Source: Methyloversatilis discipulorum (GTDB lineage: Bacteria; Pseudomonadota; Gammaproteobacteria; Burkholderiales; Rhodocyclaceae). Taken from it: DNA of 64,000 nucleotides. Shown piece by piece: positions 52,808 to 64,000 of this stretch. The stretch's first letter is position 1; the number at the start of each line of letters is the position of its first letter. The stretch is from the NCBI RefSeq assembly GCF_000385375.1, contig NZ_ARVV01000001.1, forward strand, positions 2,232,001 to 2,296,000. The letters run 5' to 3'. The notes under the pieces are model-generated. The model worked only from the letters and a program-made list of their open reading frames with translations, had not been told where the DNA came from and did not search any database. Position numbers and translations under genes: made by a program.

Positions 52808-53989
52808 GTGATTCTCGACAAGCTGTTCCAGGTCATGGCGGACAAGAACGCCTCCGACATCTTCATTTCGGCCGGCGCGCCGATCGCGATCAAGATCCAG
52901 GGCACCACGGTGCCGATCAACCAGCGCGTGATGGATCCGGAAACGATCCAGCGCATGGCCTACGAAATGCTCAGCGACGAGCAGCAGCAGAAGTTCGAGA
53001 AGACGCGCGAACTGAACCTGTCCTTTGGCCGGCGCGACCTCGGCAACTTCCGGGTCAACATGTTCTGGCAGCGCGGCAGCATTGCCATGGTGGTGCGCTA
53101 CATCCTCGGCGACATTCCGCCGCTCGACACGCTGGGCCTGCCGCCGGTGCTGACCGAGCTGATCATGGAGAAGCGCGGGCTCATCCTGGTCGTCGGCGCC
53201 ACCGGTTCCGGCAAGTCGACGACGATGGCAGCGATGATCGACCATCGCAACGCCAACAAGTCGGGTCACATCCTGACGGTCGAGGATCCGATCGAGTACC
53301 TGTTCAAACACAAGAAATCGATCGTGAACCAGCGCGAGATCGGCATGGACACCGAGGGCTGGGCGCCGGCGCTGAAGAACGCGATGCGCCAGGCGCCGGA
53401 CTGCATCCTGATCGGCGAAATCCGCGACGTCGAAACGATGCAGGCCGCCCTCGCCTACGCGCAGACCGGCCACCTCTGCCTGGCCACGCTGCACGCCAAT
53501 AACGCGCACCACGCGCTGAACCGCATCGTCAATTTCTTCCCGCTGGACAGCCGCCCGCTGCTCTTCCTCGACCTGTCGGTCACGCTGAAGGGCATCATTT
53601 CGCAGCGCCTGGTGCGCAAGCCGGACGGCCGGCGCATGCCGGCGGTCGAAGTGCTGCTGAACACCCGCTACATTTCCGAGCTGGTCGAGCGCGGCGAGGT
53701 CAACAGCGTCAAGGAAGCGATGGAGCGCAGCATGGCGCCCGGTTCGCAAACCTTCGAGCAGGACCTGTTCCGCCTCTATCGCGAAGGCGAAATCACGCTC
53801 GACGAAGCGCTGTCGAATTCCGACTCGCCGACCAATCTGTCCTGGCTCATCAACAATTCGCAGTTCGGCGTGACCGAAGCACCCAAGGTCGATGCGCCCG
53901 ACCCGGAACTGCGCGACCTCGAATCGACAGAGCCGAGCGGCGCTTCATTCGCCGAGTTCTCGCTCAACCTCGACGAGGGCGGCCGCTGA
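52808..53989 (+). CDS. pilU: Type IV pilus retraction ATPase, PilU type
   Basis: This 393-aa PilT/PilU-family ATPase begins at GTG 52808 after a GGAGG site. The N-terminal PAS-like part is ASDIFISAGAPIAIKIQG. Walker A is GATGSGKST (130-138). The Asp box has ILTVEDPIEYLF, Walker B is CILIGEIRD, and the His box is LATLHANNAHHALNR. The acidic C-terminal tail (from about 355) is more like PilU than PilT. It lies inside the dap cluster without other pilus genes. A co-transcribed PilT elsewhere in the genome is to be expected. Confidence 0.87.
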   Translation: MILDKLFQVMADKNASDIFISAGAPIAIKIQGTTVPINQRVMDPETIQRMAYEMLSDEQQQKFEKTRELNLSFGRRDLGNFRVNMFWQRGSIAMVVRYILGDIPPLDTLGLPPVLTELIMEKRGLILVVGATGSGKSTTMAAMIDHRNANKSGHILTVEDPIEYLFKHKKSIVNQREIGMDTEGWAPALKNAMRQAPDCILIGEIRDVETMQAALAYAQTGHLCLATLHANNAHHALNRIVNFFPLDSRPLLFLDLSVTLKGIISQRLVRKPDGRRMPAVEVLLNTRYISELVERGEVNSVKEAMERSMAPGSQTFEQDLFRLYREGEITLDEALSNSDSPTNLSWLINNSQFGVTEAPKVDAPDPELRDLESTEPSGASFAEFSLNLDEGGR

Positions 53990-56090
<2,101 letters not shown>

Positions 56091-56094
<4 letters not shown>

Positions 56095-59015
56095 GCGGCA
56101 TCGAAGCGCCTCCGGCCGACGCTACACCGCATCGCCGTTCGCACCGCCTGTCCGCCACGAGCTGGCAGGCGATCGCGCTTGGCTTTTTCGTGCTGATGAT
56201 TTCGCTCGGCCTGGCCAGCCTGTCGACACGCGGCGATCTGCGGGCCGTTCACGCGGAACTTGCGCACACGCTGATGGCGCCACTGCAGGCGCGGCAGACG
56301 CCCGAACTGCGTCGCATCCTGTCGGAAGCGCACGACCGCGGCCTGCTGACGGAAGCCAGCCTGCGCGACGCGAAAGGCGAACTGCTGGTCGATCTGCCGC
56401 CCTCAGTCACCGACGACAGCGCGCTCATGCTGCGCGCCGAGGGCAGTCTGCGCGTCGACGACGTGCTGGTCGGTACGCTGACGATCGCCGCCGCGCGCGA
56501 CACCGGGCTGCCGGTGCTGCTGACCACACTGCTGCCGGCCTGCGCGCTGGCCGTCTTCTGCGTGCTGGTCGCGTGGGGCGCCCGGACCGCCGAGCGACGG
56601 CGCGTCGCCGCTGCCATCGGTCCGGTCGAGACGGCGGCGACGGCGCTGGTGCGCGGCGAACCGGTGGGGCGTGTCGCACTGCCGGCCGGACATCCGCTCA
56701 GCAAGCTCGCGCAGGCGCTGGAGGCGGCCTGCTCGGCGCTCGAACAGCGCCGTCGCGACGCCGTCGCCGAGGCCGAACGTCTGGCGCGGGTGGCCAGCGC
56801 GCACGACGAAGCGCAGTGGGAATGGAATCTGCAGACCGGTCAGATCTGGTACAGCGATCGCTTCCCCGACCTGCTCGGCTACGGCGGCGACGCCTCGTTC
56901 GCGCAGCAGTTCAACTGGGGCGCCGCCACCCACCCGGACGACGCCGGCACCGTCCGGCGCGCGCGCGAACGGCTGTTCGGGCGCGAAATGACGCACAGCG
57001 ACGACCAGATCCGGCTGCGCGTGCGCGACGGCACCTACCGCTGGTTCCGGCTGCGCGCGAGCGCCCATCACGATGCCGTCGGCAAGCCGCTCTACGTGTC
57101 CGGCACGATAGAGGACGTGACACGCGAGCGGATGACGCTGGACGCGCTGCGCGAAAGCGAGGCGCGGCTGTTCCACGCGGTGCGCGGTTCCTTCGACGGC
57201 GCCTGGGACTGGGACATCGGCGCCGGCCGCTACTTCCTGTCGCCGCGACTGAGCGAAATCCTCGGCCTGCCCCAGTCGATGCAACCGCAGACGCACGAGC
57301 AGCTGCTCGAACGCGTGCATCCGGACGACCTGTCGCGGCTTCAGCACGCGATCGACGAGCACTTCCTGCGGCGAGAATCGTTCGACATCGAGTACCGCAT
57401 GCGGCACGAGGACGGTCACTACCTTTGGGTGCGCGACCGCGGTCTGGCGACGCGCAACACGGTGGGCAAGGTGCTGCGTTTCTCCGGCTCGATCACCGAC
57501 ATCACCGAGCGCAAGCTGGCCGAACAGGCGGTGCGCACGCTGGTAACCGAAAAGCAGGCGCTGCTCGACGACGTGCCGGTGGCCATCGTCTATGTGCGCG
57601 ACGACCGCATCGCCGACTGCAACCGGCGCTGTCAGGAAATCTTCGGCCACGACCGCCGGGCGCTGATCGGGCAGACGATGGAACCTTTCTTCCGCGACGA
57701 GATGGAGCTGTCGCGCCTGCTCGAAGGCGCTGCGCGCGTGAAGCCGCAGCCTTACGCCCAGGAGACGACACTGCAGCGGCGCGACGGCAGTCCGCTGCAC
57801 GCCTACGTTTCGGTGCGTCAGCTGGCCAGCGACGCCGGCGAAGCGGGCGAAACGATCTGGATCTTCTCCGACGACACCGCCCGTCGCCGTGCGCTCGACA
57901 CCGCACGTCGCGAGGAGAACTTCTCGGCGGCGCTGGTGCGCAGCATGCCCGGCGCCTTCTTCCTGCTCGACGCACGCGGCGCGCTGCGTCGCTGGAACGA
58001 GAACCTGCAGGCGGTCACCGGTCACCGCGCCCTTGATCTGATCGGCAAGCCGGCGCTCGACCTCTTCCCGCCCGAATTCCACCCGCTGCTGCGGCGTCAG
58101 GCCCGGCGCGCCCTGACACACCGCGAAGCCACCTTCGAAGCCGACCTGCTGTCGGCGAGCGGCGAACATCTTGCGCACGCCTTCAGCCTGTATCGCATCG
58201 ACCTGGATGGTCTGCCGCACCTGCTCGGCACCGGTCTGGACATCCGTGCGCAGAAGGACGCCGAACGCAGCGTCCTGGCGCTGAACCAGCAGCTGGAAAC
58301 GCGCGTGCGCGAGCGCACGGCCGAACTCGTCACCGCGATGCGCGAACTGGAAAGCTTCAGTTACTCGGTATCGCACGATCTGGCGGCACCGCTGCGCGGC
58401 ATCGACGGTTTCTCGCGAATGATCGAGGAGGATTACGCTGACCGACTCGACGAACGCGGCCGCGACTACCTGCAGCGCATCCGCGCCGGCACGCAGCGCA
58501 TGCACCGGCTGATCGACGACCTGCTCGGCCTCGCCCGCATCACGCGCAACGAAATGAACCGGCAGGTTGTGGATCTCAGCGCGATGGCCTCGGAACTGGT
58601 CGCCGACCTGGCCCGGACCGAGCCCGAGCGCAGGGCAGAATTCCTCATCCAGCCGTCGATGCGCGTGTATGCTGACGCCAACCTCTTGCGCATCGCGATC
58701 GACAATCTGTTGCGCAATGCATGGAAGTTCACCAGCCGCCACGACGCCGCCCGCATCGAAATCGGCTGCTTGCAGCATGGTCGAGAGCTCGTGTATTTTG
58801 TGAAGGACGACGGCGCGGGCTTTGACATGCGATACGCAACAAAGCTCTTCGGCCCCTTCCAGCGACTCCACTCGGTCGGTGAGTTTTCAGGCAGCGGCAT
58901 CGGTCTGGCCATCGTCCACCGCATCGTGCAGAGGCACGGCGGGCGGATCTGGGCCGAAGCCGAGGTGGAACGCGGAGCAAGTTTCTTCTTCACGCTGGAA
59001 CCCGCATCGCAGTGA
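56091..59015 (+). CDS. Multi-PAS hybrid-type sensor histidine kinase
   Basis: This is a 974-aa membrane kinase with helix 1 at about 24-44, a periplasmic segment and helix 2 at about 139-163. Several PAS/PAC units follow (about 220-740, with WDWDIGAGRYFLS and EDVTRE/ITDITE PAC motifs), then a short coiled coil. HisKA has H762 in SVSHDLAAPLRGID, and HATPase_c has NLLRNAWKFTS, DDGAGFD and GSGIGLAIV. The kinase core resembles phytochrome/Cph1-type kinases that use stand-alone Rcp1-like receivers, which is exactly what follows 27 bases downstream. The start overlaps prmB by 4 bases, coupling it to a housekeeping operon. The signal is unknown; PAS domains may bind heme, flavin or small molecules. 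Confidence 0.9.
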
Positions 59016-59042
59016 TGCGGGTGACCTGGACAGGCTGGTTTT

Positions 59043-59492
59043 ATGGCAAGCGAACGCCCGATACTGCTGGTTGAAGACAATCCCGACGACGAGGCGCTGA
59101 CGCTTCGAGCCTTTCACAAGAACCGCATCGCCAACGAAGTCGTCGTGGCCCGCGACGGCGTTGAAGCGCTCGACTATCTCTTCGGCACCGGCCACCACGC
59201 TGGCCGCGATCTTTCCGTCGCCCCTGCGGTCATCCTGCTCGACCTGAAACTGCCGCGCGTAGACGGCCTGGAAGTGCTGCGCCGCGTCCGCGCCGACGCG
59301 CGCACCAATCTGCTGCCGGTCGTCATCCTGACGACCTCGCGTGAACAGCAGGACATCTACGAGGCCTACCAGCTTGGCGCCAACAGCTACATCCGCAAGC
59401 CGGTGGATTTCGAGAAGTTCATCTACGCGGTTGGTCAGCTCGGTCTGTACTGGCTGGTGCTGAACGAGCCGGTCGATCCGCCCACGAACTGA
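59043..59492 (+). CDS. Single-domain response regulator, Rcp1 type
   Basis: This is a 149-aa receiver with no output domain. The acidic pocket is E11/D12, phospho-acceptor D67 (ILLDLKLPRVDG), T97/T98 and K119 (YIRKP). Extra residues in the beta-alpha loop (FGTGHHAGRDLSVAP) and the C-terminal FIYAVGQLGLYWLVLNEP are typical of Rcp1-like partners of PAS/phytochrome kinases. It almost certainly takes phosphate from the upstream kinase; the downstream target is unknown. Confidence 0.92.
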   Translation: MASERPILLVEDNPDDEALTLRAFHKNRIANEVVVARDGVEALDYLFGTGHHAGRDLSVAPAVILLDLKLPRVDGLEVLRRVRADARTNLLPVVILTTSREQQDIYEAYQLGANSYIRKPVDFEKFIYAVGQLGLYWLVLNEPVDPPTN

Positions 59493-59503
59493 GCGCGCCA
59501 GGA

Positions 59504-59743
59504 TTCTGTGGGAGGGGTCTTCTGACCCCGACAGCGGCCGTGAGTGATCAAAGCGTGCGACATGCACAGGCCGTGTCGCGGCCAAGGCCGCTCCCACAGG
59601 AACGATGCGCTAGATCCACGACTTGTACCTGAGCCGGGGTTCTGTGGGAGGGGTCTTCTGACCCCGACAGCAACCTGTATCGAAGCCTGCGGGCAGCAGC
59701 GGTCGCGTCGCGGTCAGAAGAGCGCTCCCACAGGGGTGTTACG
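59504..59743. repeat. Cluster of GGAG-headed REP/MITE-like repeats
   Basis: Four hairpin modules alternate in orientation: plus at 59504-59535, minus at 59575-59600, plus at 59641-59669 and minus at 59701-59733. They form two units bounded by CTGTGGGAG and CTCCCACAG (59506-59599 and 59642-59733). Two stem types occur: GGGGTC-TTCT-GACCCC and CGGCC-TT-GGCCG. The last module mixes both. The middle piece 59575-59668 matches the element at 34867-34956 in full. The cluster fills the gap between the convergent response-regulator and permease genes, where transcription termination or mRNA 3'-end protection is plausible. Confidence 0.85.
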
Positions 59744-59748
59744 CCTGC

Positions 59749-61395
59749 TCAATTCCGCCGCGATCGTGCGATCTGTCTAGACAGCGCGATCAGCGGCAGC
59801 AGGCCAACCGCGACGATCGCGAGCGCGGCGGTCGATGCTTCCTGCAGTCTTTCATCGCTGGCCAGCGTGTAGGCCTGGGTGGCCAGCGTGTCGAAGTTGA
59901 AGGGCCGCATCACCAGCGTCGCCGGCAACTCCTTCATCACGTCGACGAATACCAGCAGCGATGCGGTCAGCAGGCTGCCACGCAGCATAGGCCAGTGCAC
60001 GCGGCGCAGGGTTGCACCGACGCCGAGGCCGAGACTGCGCGCCGCTTCGTCCATGCTGGGCGTAATGCGCGCCAGGCCCGACTCGACCGACTGCAGCGAC
60101 ACCGTCAGGAAGCGCGCCAGATACGCATACACCAGCGCGGCGATGCCGCCGGTCAGCACCAGGCCGGGGTTGCTGCCGGTCCATTGCTGCCACAGCCCGG
60201 ACAGCAGGTGATCGAGGCGGGTGACCGGAATCAGGATGCCGACCGCGATCACCGCGCCCGGTACCGCGTAGCCCAGACCGACGGCCGAGCGTGCCAGCGC
60301 CACCAGGCGCGAGCGGCTGGAACGCACCGCGTAGGCGAGCAACAACGCAAGCGCCACCGCACAGACGCTGGCGACGGCGGCCAGCGTGAAGCTGTTGATC
60401 GCCAGCCCGACGAAACGCTCGCCGAACTGCGCATCGCCCTCGGAAAACGCCCATTTCAGCAACACGGCGCCCGGCACGATGAAACCCGCCGCCAGCGGCA
60501 GTACGCAGGCGACGGTAACGCCCCAGCCGGCAGCGGGTGGCAGCGCATGGCGGCGCGCACTGCCTCCGGCCCGACCGCTGTCATGAAAGCGTGCGCCGCC
60601 ACGGCTCAGCCGTTCGGCCAGCAGCAACATGGCGACGAAGCCGAGCAGCAGTGCGGCCAGCTGGGCGGCGGCAACGCGGTCGCCGAGCGAGAACCAGGCG
60701 CGGTAGATGCCGGTGGTGAAGGTCTGCACGCCGAAATAGCTCACCGCACCGTAATCGGCCAGCGTTTCCATCAGCGCCAGCGACACGCCGGCGGCAATCG
60801 CCGGCCGCGCCAGCGGCAGCGTGACGCGGAAGAAGGCTTCCCATGCGCCCTGCCCCAGCATGCGCGCCGCCTCGTTCAGCCCGGCGGCGCGTTCGATCAG
60901 CGACTGCCGCGTCAGCAGATACACATAGGGATAGAGCACGGCGATGAACATGCAGGCGGCGCCGCCGACGGTGCGCACGTCCGGAAACCAGTAGTCGCCG
61001 CGCTCCCAGCCGAAGGTGTCGCGCAAGGCCGTCTGCACCGGGCCAACGAACTGCAGCAGGTCGGTATAGGTGTAGGCCATCACGTAGGCGGGTGTGGCCA
61101 GCGGCAGCACCATGGCCCACTCGAGCACACGGCGGCCCGGAAACTCCCACATCACCGTGGCCCAGGCGGTCGATACGCCGATCACCGCCGTGCCCAGCCC
61201 GACCCACAGACACAGCCACAGCGTGCTGGCGACGTAGTCCGGCAGCACGGTCGACGCCAGGTGAGCCCAGGTGCCGCCAGTGCCACCGGTGAACAGGTTG
61301 AACAGCACCGACAGCACCGGTGCAGCCACCAGCAGCGCCAGCAGCAGTGCAATCAGCGACAGGGGATGAAGACGGCGGGCAGACAAGTGGGGCAT
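59749..61395 (-). CDS. Iron-type ABC transporter permease (FbpB/SfuB family)
   Basis: This 548-aa inner-membrane protein has about twelve helices as two fused BPD_transp_1 domains. Each has an EAA-type loop (LNEAARMLGQGAWEAFFRVTLP in the first half, MDEAARSLGLGVGATLRRVHWP in the second). Fused permeases of this kind import ferric iron (also thiamine or phosphonate) with a periplasmic binding protein. None is encoded here. The ATPase gene is divergent, sharing the upstream region with a Fur-like box. Confidence 0.88.
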   Translation of the reverse strand: MPHLSARRLHPLSLIALLLALLVAAPVLSVLFNLFTGGTGGTWAHLASTVLPDYVASTLWLCLWVGLGTAVIGVSTAWATVMWEFPGRRVLEWAMVLPLATPAYVMAYTYTDLLQFVGPVQTALRDTFGWERGDYWFPDVRTVGGAACMFIAVLYPYVYLLTRQSLIERAAGLNEAARMLGQGAWEAFFRVTLPLARPAIAAGVSLALMETLADYGAVSYFGVQTFTTGIYRAWFSLGDRVAAAQLAALLLGFVAMLLLAERLSRGGARFHDSGRAGGSARRHALPPAAGWGVTVACVLPLAAGFIVPGAVLLKWAFSEGDAQFGERFVGLAINSFTLAAVASVCAVALALLLAYAVRSSRSRLVALARSAVGLGYAVPGAVIAVGILIPVTRLDHLLSGLWQQWTGSNPGLVLTGGIAALVYAYLARFLTVSLQSVESGLARITPSMDEAARSLGLGVGATLRRVHWPMLRGSLLTASLLVFVDVMKELPATLVMRPFNFDTLATQAYTLASDERLQEASTAALAIVAVGLLPLIALSRQIARSRRN

Positions 61396-61455
61396 GCCGG
61401 CTGTCCCGGCTTGAGTTATCGGTGGCCGGTACGCTCACGCAGCGGCAGGCGCATT

Positions 61456-61473
61456 ATAATTGAGAGCGATTAT
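61456..61473 (+). promoter_or_regulatory. Fur-like operator between permease and ATPase genes
   Basis: ATAAT-TGAGAGCG-ATTAT is an AT-rich inverted repeat close to the classical Fur site ATAATGAGAATCATTAT, with one extra base between the arms. It lies in the 132-base divergent gap of an iron-type ABC transporter, 55 bases before the ATPase start. Position and content suggest iron repression of both genes; the spacing difference keeps this tentative. Confidence 0.55.
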
Positions 61474-61527
61474 CGGTCTTGATCCGGATCACCTTTTTGT
61501 ACCGCCTCCTCCGCCACACTTCGGTCC

Positions 61528-62625
61528 ATGTCACAGTTGCTGCTTGAATCCGTACGCATCGCGTACGGCACCACCGAAGTGGTCCGCGACCTGTCGCTGC
61601 GTCTAGAACGCGGTCAGATCGGCTGCCTGCTCGGCCCTTCGGGCTGCGGCAAGACGACGGTGCTGCGCGCCATCGCCGGCTTCGAGCGGCTGCGCGAGGG
61701 GCGCATCGACATTCACGGCGTCACGGTGTCGTCCAGCCGCCAGCATCTGGCGCCGGAACAGCGGCGGGTCGGCATGGTGTTCCAGGACTTCGCGCTGTTT
61801 CCCCACCTGAGCGTCGCCGACAACGTCGCCTTCGGCCTGCGCAACGGTTCGCGTGACGAAAAACGGGCGCGCGCCGACGAAATGCTGGCGGTGGTCGGTC
61901 TGACCGATCACGCCGACAAGTACCCGCACCAGCTGTCGGGTGGACAGCAGCAGCGCGTGGCACTGGCCCGCGCGCTGGCACCGGACCCTGAACTGCTGCT
62001 GCTCGACGAGCCCTTCTCCAGCCTCGACGTCGAACTGCGCACCCGGCTCGCCACCGAACTGCGCGACATCCTGAAGGCGCGCGGCATCACCGCCATCCTG
62101 GTCACGCACGACCAGCAGGAAGCCTTCGCCATTGCCGACGAGATCGGCGTCATGCAGGGCGGCCGGCTGCTGCAGTGGGACAGTGCGTACAACCTCTATC
62201 ACAAGCCGGAAAGCCGCTTCGTCGCCGATTTCGTCGGTCAGGGCGTATTCCTGCCCGGCACGCTGCGCGGCGACCACGAGGTGGAGATGGAACTGGGCGT
62301 GCTGCGCAGCGAGTTTCCCTTCCGCTGCGACGACGGCTGTCCGCATTGCGCCGCTGACAACCGGGTCGACGTGCTGCTGCGGCCTGACGACGTGGTGCAC
62401 GACGATGCCGCGCCCTTGCGCGCCGAAGTGCTGTGCAAGTCCTTCCGCGGCGCCGAGTTCCTGTACACGCTGCGGCTCGGCTCGGGCCGCCGCGTGCTGT
62501 CGCTGGTGCCGTCGCACCACAACCACGCGATCGGCGAATTCATCGGCATCCGTCTCGATGCCGACCACGTGGTGGCCTTCCGCCATCCCGAGACCGCAGC
62601 CGAACCGCTGTCCAGCGCGGCGTGA
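61528..62625 (+). CDS. Iron-type ABC transporter ATP-binding protein (FbpC-like)
   Basis: This is a 365-aa ATPase with Walker A GPSGCGKT (36-43), Q-loop VFQDFALFPHLS, signature LSGGQQQR, Walker B LLLLDEPFSSLD and switch VTHDQQEA. A C-terminal TOBE region follows (from about 245). An unusual CDDGCPHC motif (about 268-275), with three cysteines, precedes the TOBE fold and could bind a metal or be redox active. It energises the divergent permease. Its stop overlaps the aat start as GTGA, so the amino-acyl transferase is translated from the same mRNA. Confidence 0.9.
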   Translation: MSQLLLESVRIAYGTTEVVRDLSLRLERGQIGCLLGPSGCGKTTVLRAIAGFERLREGRIDIHGVTVSSSRQHLAPEQRRVGMVFQDFALFPHLSVADNVAFGLRNGSRDEKRARADEMLAVVGLTDHADKYPHQLSGGQQQRVALARALAPDPELLLLDEPFSSLDVELRTRLATELRDILKARGITAILVTHDQQEAFAIADEIGVMQGGRLLQWDSAYNLYHKPESRFVADFVGQGVFLPGTLRGDHEVEMELGVLRSEFPFRCDDGCPHCAADNRVDVLLRPDDVVHDDAAPLRAEVLCKSFRGAEFLYTLRLGSGRRVLSLVPSHHNHAIGEFIGIRLDADHVVAFRHPETAAEPLSSAA

Positions 62626-63326
62626 TTCCCTGGCTGGAACCCGGCGACCCGTTTCCGCCGGTCGATACGGCGCTGCGTGACCCGGACGGGCTGCTGGCGG
62701 CCGGTCTCGAACTGACGCCGCAGCGCATCCTCGACGCCTACCGGCAAGGCATCTTCCCGTGGTTTTCCGAGGGTCAGCCGGTGCTGTGGTGGAGCCCGGA
62801 CCCGCGCATGGTGCTGGTACCGTCCGAGATCCGCGTCACGCCGTCGATGCGCAAGGTACTGCGCAACCGGCCTTACGAAGTCCGCTGCGACACCGCCTTC
62901 GAAGCGGTCATGCGCGCCTGTGCCGAACCGCGCGAGGGCCAGGCCGGCACCTGGATCAGCGACCACATGATCGCCGCCTACGGCGCCCTGCACATGCAGG
63001 GCTGGGCGCACAGCGTGGAAACCTGGGTCGATGGCGAACTTGCGGGCGGCCTCTACGGTCTGGCGCTGGGGAAGATGTTCTACGGCGAATCGATGTTCTC
63101 GCGTGCCCGCGACACCTCGAAGATTGCGCTGGTGCATCTCGCACGCTATCTTGAATCGCAGGGCTATGCGCTGATCGACTGCCAGATGAACACCGCGCAC
63201 CTGGCGTCCATGGGCGGACGTGAAATTGCACGCAGCGAATTCTGCCGCGTGCTGTCACAGTCGGTGCAGTCGGCCCATCCGCGGCGCTGGCGGCCCGACG
63301 AAATACCGGCTTATTTCAGACCCTGA
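62622..63326 (+). CDS. aat: Leucyl/phenylalanyl-tRNA-protein transferase
   Basis: This 234-aa enzyme attaches Leu or Phe to proteins with N-terminal Lys/Arg for ClpAP degradation. The family start [49 protein letters not shown] and the closing [14 protein letters not shown] are all present. The GTG start at 62622 overlaps the ATPase stop. The length equals that of the E. coli enzyme. Confidence 0.96.
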   Translation: MIPWLEPGDPFPPVDTALRDPDGLLAAGLELTPQRILDAYRQGIFPWFSEGQPVLWWSPDPRMVLVPSEIRVTPSMRKVLRNRPYEVRCDTAFEAVMRACAEPREGQAGTWISDHMIAAYGALHMQGWAHSVETWVDGELAGGLYGLALGKMFYGESMFSRARDTSKIALVHLARYLESQGYALIDCQMNTAHLASMGGREIARSEFCRVLSQSVQSAHPRRWRPDEIPAYFRP

Positions 63327-63351
63327 AACGGACACCGATTCCGCTGACGCG

Positions 63352-64000
63352 ATGGCGCTGCTCAAGGACCTGCCTTTCACCACGCTGCAGTTCTATGCAA
63401 CGGCACCCTATGCCTGCTCCTACCTGCAGGGCCGCACTGCGCGCTCGCAGGTCGCCACGCCGTCCAACCTGATCGACGCCCGGCTCTACAGCGATCTGGT
63501 GCGCGCCGGTTTTCGTCGCAGCGGCGTGTTCACCTACCGCCCCTATTGCGACGCCTGCCGCGCCTGCACGCCGGTCCGCCTGCCGGTCAACCGCTTCACC
63601 GCCTCGCGCACGCAGCGTCGCTCTGAAAGAAGACACGAGAATCTGGTCGCCCGCGAGGCGCCGCTGTCCTTCCGCGAGGAGCATTACGCGCTGTACCAGC
63701 GCTACCAGTCGAGCCGTCACAGCGGCGGTGGCATGGACCAGGACTCGCGCGAACAGTATTCGCACTTCCTGCTGCAGAGCCATGTCGATACGCGGCTGAT
63801 CGAATTCCGCGAAGGCAGTGAGCCGGACGCTCCGCTGCGCATCGTCAGCATCATCGACATCCTCGACGACGGCCTGTCGTCGGTCTACACCTATTACGAC
63901 CCCGACGTCGAAGGCGCCAGCTATGGCACCTACAACATCCTGTGGCAGGTCAGCCTGGCGCGCCTGCTCGGCCTGCCTTACGTCTACCTGGGCTACTGGA
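63352..64000 (+). CDS. bpt: Aspartate/glutamate leucyltransferase Bpt (partial)
   Basis: The first 216 codons of a gene continuing past the window are visible. [20 protein letters not shown], the [18 protein letters not shown] cysteine motif and [16 protein letters not shown] are typical of the bacterial Ate1-like enzyme that adds Leu to N-terminal Asp/Glu. The ATG at 63352 has no clear ribosome site, but it lies 25 bases after aat. The aat-bpt pair is a conserved N-end rule operon. Confidence 0.94.
   Translation, partial: MALLKDLPFTTLQFYATAPYACSYLQGRTARSQVATPSNLIDARLYSDLVRAGFRRSGVFTYRPYCDACRACTPVRLPVNRFTASRTQRRSERRHENLVAREAPLSFREEHYALYQRYQSSRHSGGGMDQDSREQYSHFLLQSHVDTRLIEFREGSEPDAPLRIVSIIDILDDGLSSVYTYYDPDVEGASYGTYNILWQVSLARLLGLPYVYLGYW

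Overview
The window is a dense, GC-rich (mostly GC-ending codons), fully bacterial stretch with about 57 recognisable protein genes, no tRNA or rRNA gene, no insertion sequence and no CRISPR array. Gene content and order (rpsB-tsf-pyrH-frr-uppS-cdsA-dxr-rseP-bamA-skp-lpxD-fabZ-lpxA-lpxB-rnhB; dapC-dapD-pilU-dapE-prmB; smc-zipA-ligA; aat-bpt) point to a Gram-negative betaproteobacterium. A Rhodocyclales-like genus such as Methyloversatilis is a guess from memory, not something the sequence proves.

Regions. (1) 1-6005: the 3' end of a NarX/UhpB-type histidine kinase with its NarL-type response regulator. Convergent to these is a fecI-fecR-TonB receptor module for cell-surface signalling, whose receptor is very long (1189 aa). 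(2) 6138-9757: an rRNA methyltransferase, a CopD-like membrane protein and the ahpC/ahpF peroxide reductase pair. (3) 9832-14239: an arsenic island. arsR, arsI (C-As lyase type), LMW-PTP-type arsC and ACR3 lie on the minus strand. Two small cupins diverge from arsR across an ArsR-type operator. A thioredoxin-like protein and an ArsP/DUF318 permease follow. (4) 14327-28405: a 15-gene minus-strand run for translation factors, isoprenoid, phospholipid and lipid A synthesis and outer-membrane assembly, tightly packed with many ATGA/TGATG overlaps. (5) 28685-34803: map, glnD (nitrogen sensing) and a CHASE-PAS-GGDEF-EAL protein. (6) 35048-47093: def-mtnP; typA; then the minus-strand run smc-zipA-ligA-galU-hpt-exonuclease. 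That run ends at a perfect 36-bp palindromic bidirectional terminator shared with typA. (7) 47378-49513: an unrecognised helical protein, divergent from a GNAT acetyltransferase fused to an Rnk/GreA-like domain, with palindromes between them. (8) 49677-59492: a DMT exporter, the lysine/DAP genes with an embedded pilU, prmB, and a multi-PAS sensor kinase with an Rcp1-like receiver. (9) 59749-64000: a divergently split iron-type ABC transporter (permease on minus, ATPase on plus, Fur-like box between), with the ATPase gene overlapping aat, followed by bpt (N-end rule).

The least conventional items are the following. A dispersed GGAG-headed REP/MITE-like repeat occurs only in two gaps between convergent genes (34.9 kb and 59.5 kb). 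The GNAT-Rnk fusion sits beside an unknown protein. Cysteine-containing cupins share the ArsR operator region, and arsR itself looks leaderless. The iron ABC ATPase carries an added cysteine motif and is translationally coupled to aat.
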